Shown here: positions 7,464 through 10,235 of the stretch, one piece after another | Numbering within the stretch: position 1 is the stretch's first letter | How the letters are laid out: every line of letters begins with the position of its first letter | From: an uncultured Desulfuromonas sp. | GTDB lineage: Bacteria; Desulfobacterota; Desulfuromonadia; Desulfuromonadales; Trichloromonadaceae | DNA: 10,235 bases | NCBI GenBank assembly: GCA_937982495.1 | Contig: CALJLX010000549.1 | Location: forward strand, 1-10,235 | Direction of reading: 5' to 3' | The notes under the pieces: model-generated | Seen by the model: only the letters and a program-made list of their open reading frames with translations | What the model was told of the DNA's origin: nothing | Databases searched by the model: none | Position numbers and translations under genes: made by a program

Positions 7464-7477
7464 GCCAACGTGTTGGC
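7464..7477. promoter_or_regulatory. Palindrome GCCAAC-GT-GTTGGC, possible operator
   Basis: A perfect 6-bp inverted repeat with a 2-bp centre lies inside one TGTGCCAA site, immediately downstream of the predicted sigma-54 transcript start. It could be an operator that blocks the promoter, or a hairpin at the 5' end of the RHH mRNA. Confidence 0.45.
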
Positions 7478-7489
7478 TGTATACGTTAT

Positions 7490-7506
7490 AGCAAGAGCCT
7501 TGCCAG
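7490..7506 (-). promoter_or_regulatory. Sigma-54-like promoter reading toward the RHH gene
   Basis: The - strand reads CTGGCAAG-N4-TTGCT, which fits the -24/-12 consensus YTGGCACG-N4-TTGCW with one mismatch and exact spacing. The predicted start is near 7479, giving a leader of about 79 nt before the RHH ATG. An alternative reading is a sigma-70 extended -10, TGC-TATAAC (the hexamer is 7490-7485), but it has no recognisable -35. Confidence 0.5.
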
Positions 7507-7719
7507 ATTGTGTTATTTTTCGAGATTAAAAATAAAAACATAGTAAAAACATTAGTCTGTGTACTTGTCATGCCGTTTTCACGGTTATCCCGGGGATTTT
7601 TTTAGGTGTGTCATCGTGAAATTGTGTGCCATTTTTGCGCATGTCTGTGTCATTATGGCGCACTATGTTCAGGTTGGGGTTTTTCGCCCAAGAATTATCC
7701 TTTTGGTCGGTGGTCGGAT

Positions 7720-7735
7720 GTGCCAAGATTGGCAC
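7720..7735. promoter_or_regulatory. 16-bp palindrome GTGCCAA-GA-TTGGCAC
   Basis: Perfect 7-bp arms surround a 2-bp centre. The arms match the core of the palindrome near 7464, where the same GTGCCAA...TTGGC arms are separated by 4 bp instead of 2. It lies about 240-255 bp upstream of the predicted sigma-54 start, a distance usual for enhancer-type activator sites. Confidence 0.5.
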
Positions 7736-7772
7736 TTTGAGCTGATGGGTGACAACGGGCAGGGAGAAGACG

Positions 7773-7801
7773 AAAAAAAACCCCGGGCGGGGAACCCGGG
7801 G
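7773..7801 (-). terminator. Intrinsic terminator of ald
   Basis: On the - strand CCCCGGG and CCCGGGG pair perfectly around a 7-nt loop and are followed by eight T. It lies about 105 nt after the ald stop, so the ald transcript has a sizeable 3' untranslated region. Confidence 0.9.
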
Positions 7802-7812
7802 ATCGCGGAAAT

Positions 7813-7870
7813 ATCTTCTTTTCGGGAAATCAGCCGACTCTGGAGGAGGTTTATTGGCTGAAAAGAAGAT
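7813..7870. repeat. Imperfect inverted repeat in the ald 3' region
   Basis: ATCTTCTTTTC (7813-7823) pairs with GAAAAGAAGAT (7860-7870), and an inner AGCC/GGCT pair (7832-7835 with 7856-7859) continues the stem after a one-sided bulge of 8 nt. This lies between the ald stop and its terminator, so the ald mRNA could fold here. No function is evident. Confidence 0.5.
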
Positions 7871-7906
7871 AGTGCGAGGAACTTGTCGTTTCGTCGTCGG
7901 CCGCGG

Positions 7907-9013
7907 CTAAAGCGGGCAGGGGCTCCAATTCAGGCCCTGGGCCTCGGCTACGGGCCGGTTGCACAGCTTGCCGGCCATGGTATTGACCCCGTTGCGCAGG
8001 GCCGCATCCTCCCGGATTGCTTCAGTCAGGCCGCGTCCGGCGATCCGGCGTACATAGGGGAGAGTGGCGTTGGTCAGGGCGAAGGTGCTGGTGCGGCTCA
8101 CCGCTCCCGGCATGTTGGCCACGCCGTAATGAATGACTCCGTCCATCGCATAGCTCGGCTGGTCGTGGGTGGTGGGGCGAATGGTTTCGACGCAACCGCC
8201 CTGGTCGACGGCCACATCCACGATCACGCTGCCGGCGGTCATGGCGGCGACGAGGGGGCGGCGCACCAGGATCGGTGCCCGGGCACCGGCGACCAGTACC
8301 GCGCCGATGACTAGGTCGGCGCCGCGCACCTCCTCTTCGATGGTCTGGGAATTGCTCATCAAAGTCTGGATGCGGTTGCCGTAATGGTCGTCGAGAACGG
8401 CGAGGCGGCGGCTGTCGATGTCGATGACGCGCACGTCGGCACCCATGCCGACGGCGATGCGCAGGGCGTTGCCGCCGACCGTGCCGGCGCCGAGAATGAC
8501 CACCCGCGCCGGTCGCACGCCGGGAACGCCGCCGAGCAGCAGGCCCTTGCCCCCCTGTTCCCGCTGCAGCAGGTGCGCGCCAATCTGCACGGACATGCGC
8601 CCGGCCACTTCGCTCATGGGGTGAAGCAGGGGCAGAAAGCCGTCGGCCAACTCCACCGTCTCGTAGGCGATACCGGTGACATCCCGCTCCAGAAGGGCCT
8701 GGGTCAACTTCGGATCGGGAGCGAGGTGCAGATAGGTAAAGAGCAGTTGGCCGCCGCGCAGCAGGGAATACTCGGCGGGGAGGGGTTCTTTGACCTTGAC
8801 GATCATCTCCCCGACGGCATAGAGTTTTCCGGCATCCCCCACCAGTTCGGCGCCGGCCGACCGATAGTCGGCATCCTCGATTCCGGCGCCGGCCCCGGCG
8901 CCGGTCTGGATCAGCACCCGGTGTCCGTCCTCGACCAGGGCGCGCGCACCCGCCGGGGTCAGCCCGACCCGGTATTCGTGGGTTTTGATTTCCTTGGGCA
9001 CGGCAACGATCAT
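7907..9013 (-). CDS. ald: Alanine dehydrogenase
   Basis: Cytosolic NAD-dependent enzyme that interconverts L-alanine with pyruvate plus ammonia, linking amino-acid nitrogen to central carbon. The 368-aa length is normal. Active-site residues match the positions known from the Mycobacterium and Phormidium enzymes: R15 in EYRVG, K75 in VKVKEP, H96 in YLHLAPD and D270 in VDVAVDQGG. The Rossmann fold shows GAGTVG at 175-180 and D198 at the end of the second strand, which favours NAD over NADP. The ATG at 9013 gives the typical MIVAVPKE beginning; the ribosome site is weak. It has a good sigma-70 promoter upstream and its own terminator downstream, so it is probably a single-gene unit, divergent from the DUF4911-like gene. 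Confidence 0.97.
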   Translation of the reverse strand: MIVAVPKEIKTHEYRVGLTPAGARALVEDGHRVLIQTGAGAGAGIEDADYRSAGAELVGDAGKLYAVGEMIVKVKEPLPAEYSLLRGGQLLFTYLHLAPDPKLTQALLERDVTGIAYETVELADGFLPLLHPMSEVAGRMSVQIGAHLLQREQGGKGLLLGGVPGVRPARVVILGAGTVGGNALRIAVGMGADVRVIDIDSRRLAVLDDHYGNRIQTLMSNSQTIEEEVRGADLVIGAVLVAGARAPILVRRPLVAAMTAGSVIVDVAVDQGGCVETIRPTTHDQPSYAMDGVIHYGVANMPGAVSRTSTFALTNATLPYVRRIAGRGLTEAIREDAALRNGVNTMAGKLCNRPVAEAQGLNWSPCPL

Positions 9014-9040
9014 TTTAATCTCGCTAAAAAATCTTCATTG

Positions 9041-9070
9041 AGAATAACGACCGGAGCCCCTTTTCGTCAA
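9041..9070 (-). promoter_or_regulatory. Likely sigma-70 promoter of ald
   Basis: On the - strand TTGACG (9070-9065) is separated by 18 nt from TATTCT (9046-9041), about 28 nt before the ald ATG. The -35 matches at 5 of 6 bases and the -10 at 4 of 6. Confidence 0.6.
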
Positions 9071-9127
9071 GGAAAAATCGCGGGCGAAGGGCTTTCCCGG
9101 CGGTGCCGGAAGTAGGTTCATAAGCGT

Positions 9128-9376
9128 ATGGAATTATTCGAAAAACGTCATTTTTTAGTGCCCCGGGACGAAATCGGCTATCTGCGCTTTATTCTCGAAA
9201 GTTACGACGGCCTGGCCTTCGTCCGTACCCTCGATTCCCGGGAGGCCCTGGTCGAAATCGCCTTTCCCCGCTCGCGGTGCCAGGACGCCGAAGTCCTGCT
9301 CGCCGCCCTGGCCGACGAATGCGCCATGCAAAGGATGCCGCCGCCCGAGCCCGGGCGCTATCCCGAGATCTTTTGA
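9128..9376 (+). CDS. DUF4911-like small protein
   Basis: An 82-aa soluble protein with no signal peptide or membrane segment. It starts with a strand-like stretch (KRHFLVPRDEIGYLRFILESY), followed by a predicted beta-beta segment (GLAFVRTLDSREALVEIAFP) and a helix (CQDAEVLLAALADECA). The overall pattern resembles DUF4911-domain proteins, known mainly from deltaproteobacteria; the function is unknown. The ATG at 9128 is the first usable start, because an in-frame stop lies 13 nt upstream, and the ribosome site is weak. It is divergent from ald and lies 107 nt ahead of the DUF1015 gene on the same strand. The gene is likely real from its start-to-stop coherence and GC-rich third positions; the family assignment is from memory of the pattern. 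Confidence 0.8.
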   Translation: MELFEKRHFLVPRDEIGYLRFILESYDGLAFVRTLDSREALVEIAFPRSRCQDAEVLLAALADECAMQRMPPPEPGRYPEIF

Positions 9377-9402
9377 CGACAGGCGACGGCGCCGATTCCG
9401 GC

Positions 9403-9431
9403 TTTCAAACCGCCCGTGGATGTGCTAACTA
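9403..9431 (+). promoter_or_regulatory. Possible promoter of the DUF1015 gene
   Basis: TTTCAA (9403-9408), 17 nt, then TAACTA (9426-9431) preceded by TGC (extended -10), in the gap before the DUF1015 gene. Both hexamers are weak; an overlapping TATAGA (9430-9435) is an alternative -10. Confidence 0.3.
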
Positions 9432-9483
9432 TAGAACTTCCGTTGTCTCTTTCCCCATGCCGTTTCAGTCAAGGATGCCGCCG

Positions 9484-10235
9484 ATGCCCTTTGCCGCCCT
9501 TGCCCTTCAGGTGCCGACCCTTCTGCTCCCCCGAGCCGATCTCGATCCGACCCGCTGGGCGGTGATCGCCTGCGACCAGTATACCTCGCAGCCCGAATAC
9601 TGGCATGAAGTCGAGCGTCTGGCCGAGGGGCATCCCTCGACCCTCCACCTGATCTTCCCCGAGGTCTATCTCGACGAGGCAGACGGTGCCGCGCGCATCG
9701 CCGCCATCAACGGGACCATGGAACGCTATCTCGCCGAGGGGGTTCTCGAAGCCCAGCCGCCGGGGTTCATGCTGGTCGAACGGCGGACGGAGACGGGCGC
9801 GGCGCGCACGGGGCTGATGGTTGCGCTCGATCTCGAAGCCTACGACTATCGGCCCGGTTCCACCTCGCTCATCCGCGCCACCGAGGGGACGATCCTCGAC
9901 CGCCTGCCCCCCCGCATCCGGGTGCGGGAGAAGGCGCCCATCGAACTGCCGCATATCATGGTACTGATCGACGATCCCGAGATGACCGTCATCGAGCCCT
10001 TGGCGGAGTTCGAACTGCCCTTGGCCTACGATTTCCCCTTGATGCTGGGCGGCGGCCATCTGCGCGGCCGGCGGGTGGCCGATCCGGCCGTCATCGCCCG
10101 GGTCGGGCAGGCCCTGGAACGTCTGGCCGATCCGCGTCGCTTCGCCGAGCGCTATCAGGTCGAAGACCGGCCGGTGCTCCTTTACGCCATGGGGGACGGC
10201 AACCACTCCTTCGCCACCGCCAAGGCGATCTGGGA
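9484..10235 (+). CDS. DUF1015-family protein (3' partial)
   Basis: The frame stays open to the window end and encodes 250 residues of a protein of the DUF1015 family, whose full length is usually just over 400. Typical family features are WAVIACDQYTSQPEYW near the N terminus (about 25-40) and the conserved GDGNHS at 237-242. No signal peptide or transmembrane helix is seen. In other genomes these genes are often found near serine-biosynthesis genes, but their biochemical role is not established. The ATG at 9484 is preferred because AAGGA lies 8 nt upstream; in-frame ATGs at 9457 and 9475 lack a well-placed ribosome site. The gene follows the DUF4911-like gene on the same strand after 107 nt. 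Confidence 0.88.
   Translation, partial: MPFAALALQVPTLLLPRADLDPTRWAVIACDQYTSQPEYWHEVERLAEGHPSTLHLIFPEVYLDEADGAARIAAINGTMERYLAEGVLEAQPPGFMLVERRTETGAARTGLMVALDLEAYDYRPGSTSLIRATEGTILDRLPPRIRVREKAPIELPHIMVLIDDPEMTVIEPLAEFELPLAYDFPLMLGGGHLRGRRVADPAVIARVGQALERLADPRRFAERYQVEDRPVLLYAMGDGNHSFATAKAIW

Larger units (their letters stand above)
7426..7726 (+). repeat. Cluster of TGTGYCAW octamers, all on one strand
   Basis: Six exact matches occur: TGTGTCAT at 7426, 7607 and 7646, TGTGCCAT at 7625, and TGTGCCAA at 7461 and 7719. A one-mismatch copy, TGTGTTAT, is at 7509. A given TGTGYCAW site is expected about once per 16 kb per strand in random sequence, so six in 300 bp is a clear excess, although the motif was chosen after inspection. 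The three central copies are spaced 18 and 21 bp apart, roughly two helical turns. The likely role is a binding array for a regulator, perhaps the adjacent RHH protein or a sigma-54 activator. Confidence 0.5.
7434..7906. other. Long intergenic region without a convincing gene
   Basis: This stretch of about 470 bp between the RHH gene and ald is visibly richer in A and T than its surroundings, especially 7507-7560 with several A/T tracts. It contains the sigma-54-like promoter, most of the TGTGYCAW sites, two palindromes, the ald terminator and an imperfect hairpin. Open frames here (for example 7559-7861 on +) lack a ribosome site and run through the terminator hairpin, so I do not call them genes. 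A small RNA cannot be excluded. Confidence 0.7.

Noticed and set aside
7426..7735. CRISPR array or CRP sites
   Set aside because: The repeated units are only 8 bp with irregular spacing, so it is not CRISPR. The sites lack the TGTGA-N6-TCACA arrangement of CRP.
7559..7861. 100-codon GTG frame on the + strand in the intergenic region
   Set aside because: No ribosome binding site, atypical composition, runs through the ald terminator hairpin, and no recognisable domain.
7842..7910. GGAGGAGG followed by an 18-codon TTG frame on the + strand
   Set aside because: The ribosome-site match is strong, but the frame is tiny, overlaps the ald stop antisense, and half of it lies in an inverted repeat; nothing else supports translation.
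9469..10206. Open frame on the - strand at the right end
   Set aside because: It is antisense to the DUF1015 frame, which carries conserved motifs and a good ribosome site.

Overview
The window is a GC-rich chromosomal segment with tightly packed housekeeping and signalling genes. The best guess is a deltaproteobacterial lineage of the Desulfuromonas/Geobacter type. The reasons are the co-directional ileS-lspA pair, a DUF4911-like small protein, a multidomain GAF/PAS diguanylate cyclase with a periplasmic sensor, and a sigma-54-like promoter. This placement is an inference from gene content; there is no rRNA or other decisive marker.

Left part (1-3637, + strand): a 5'-truncated membrane diguanylate cyclase (periplasmic solute-binding sensor, TM, GAF, PAS, GGDEF) is followed after 71 nt by a gene joining a RelA/SpoT-type (p)ppGpp synthetase domain to four TPR repeats. 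The two genes pair c-di-GMP and alarmone signalling. A strong bidirectional terminator (3673-3706) ends this strand and also ends the converging lspA transcript.

Middle part (3727-7433, - strand): a ribbon-helix-helix (RHH) DNA-binding protein of 55 aa, then ileS, then lspA. ileS has its own sigma-70-like promoter with an extended -10. The 88-bp ileS-lspA gap is almost filled by GRCYGAA-type heptad repeats that form a perfect 18-bp inverted repeat.

Regulatory gap (7434-7906): about 470 bp of AT-richer DNA with no convincing gene. It holds a sigma-54-like promoter pointing at the RHH gene. Spread over this gap and the RHH leader are six exact copies of TGTGYCAW, all on one strand, two of them embedded in palindromes with related arms. 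There is also the ald terminator and a long imperfect hairpin in the ald 3' region. This gap is the most unusual part of the window and may be the control region of the small RHH regulator.

Right part (7907-10235): alanine dehydrogenase (ald, - strand, with a good promoter) is divergent from a DUF4911-like small protein and a 3'-truncated DUF1015-family gene (+ strand). Apart from the signalling pair, the RHH gene with its leader, and the repeats, the content is ordinary core metabolism and translation. No mobile element, tRNA, rRNA or CRISPR array was seen.
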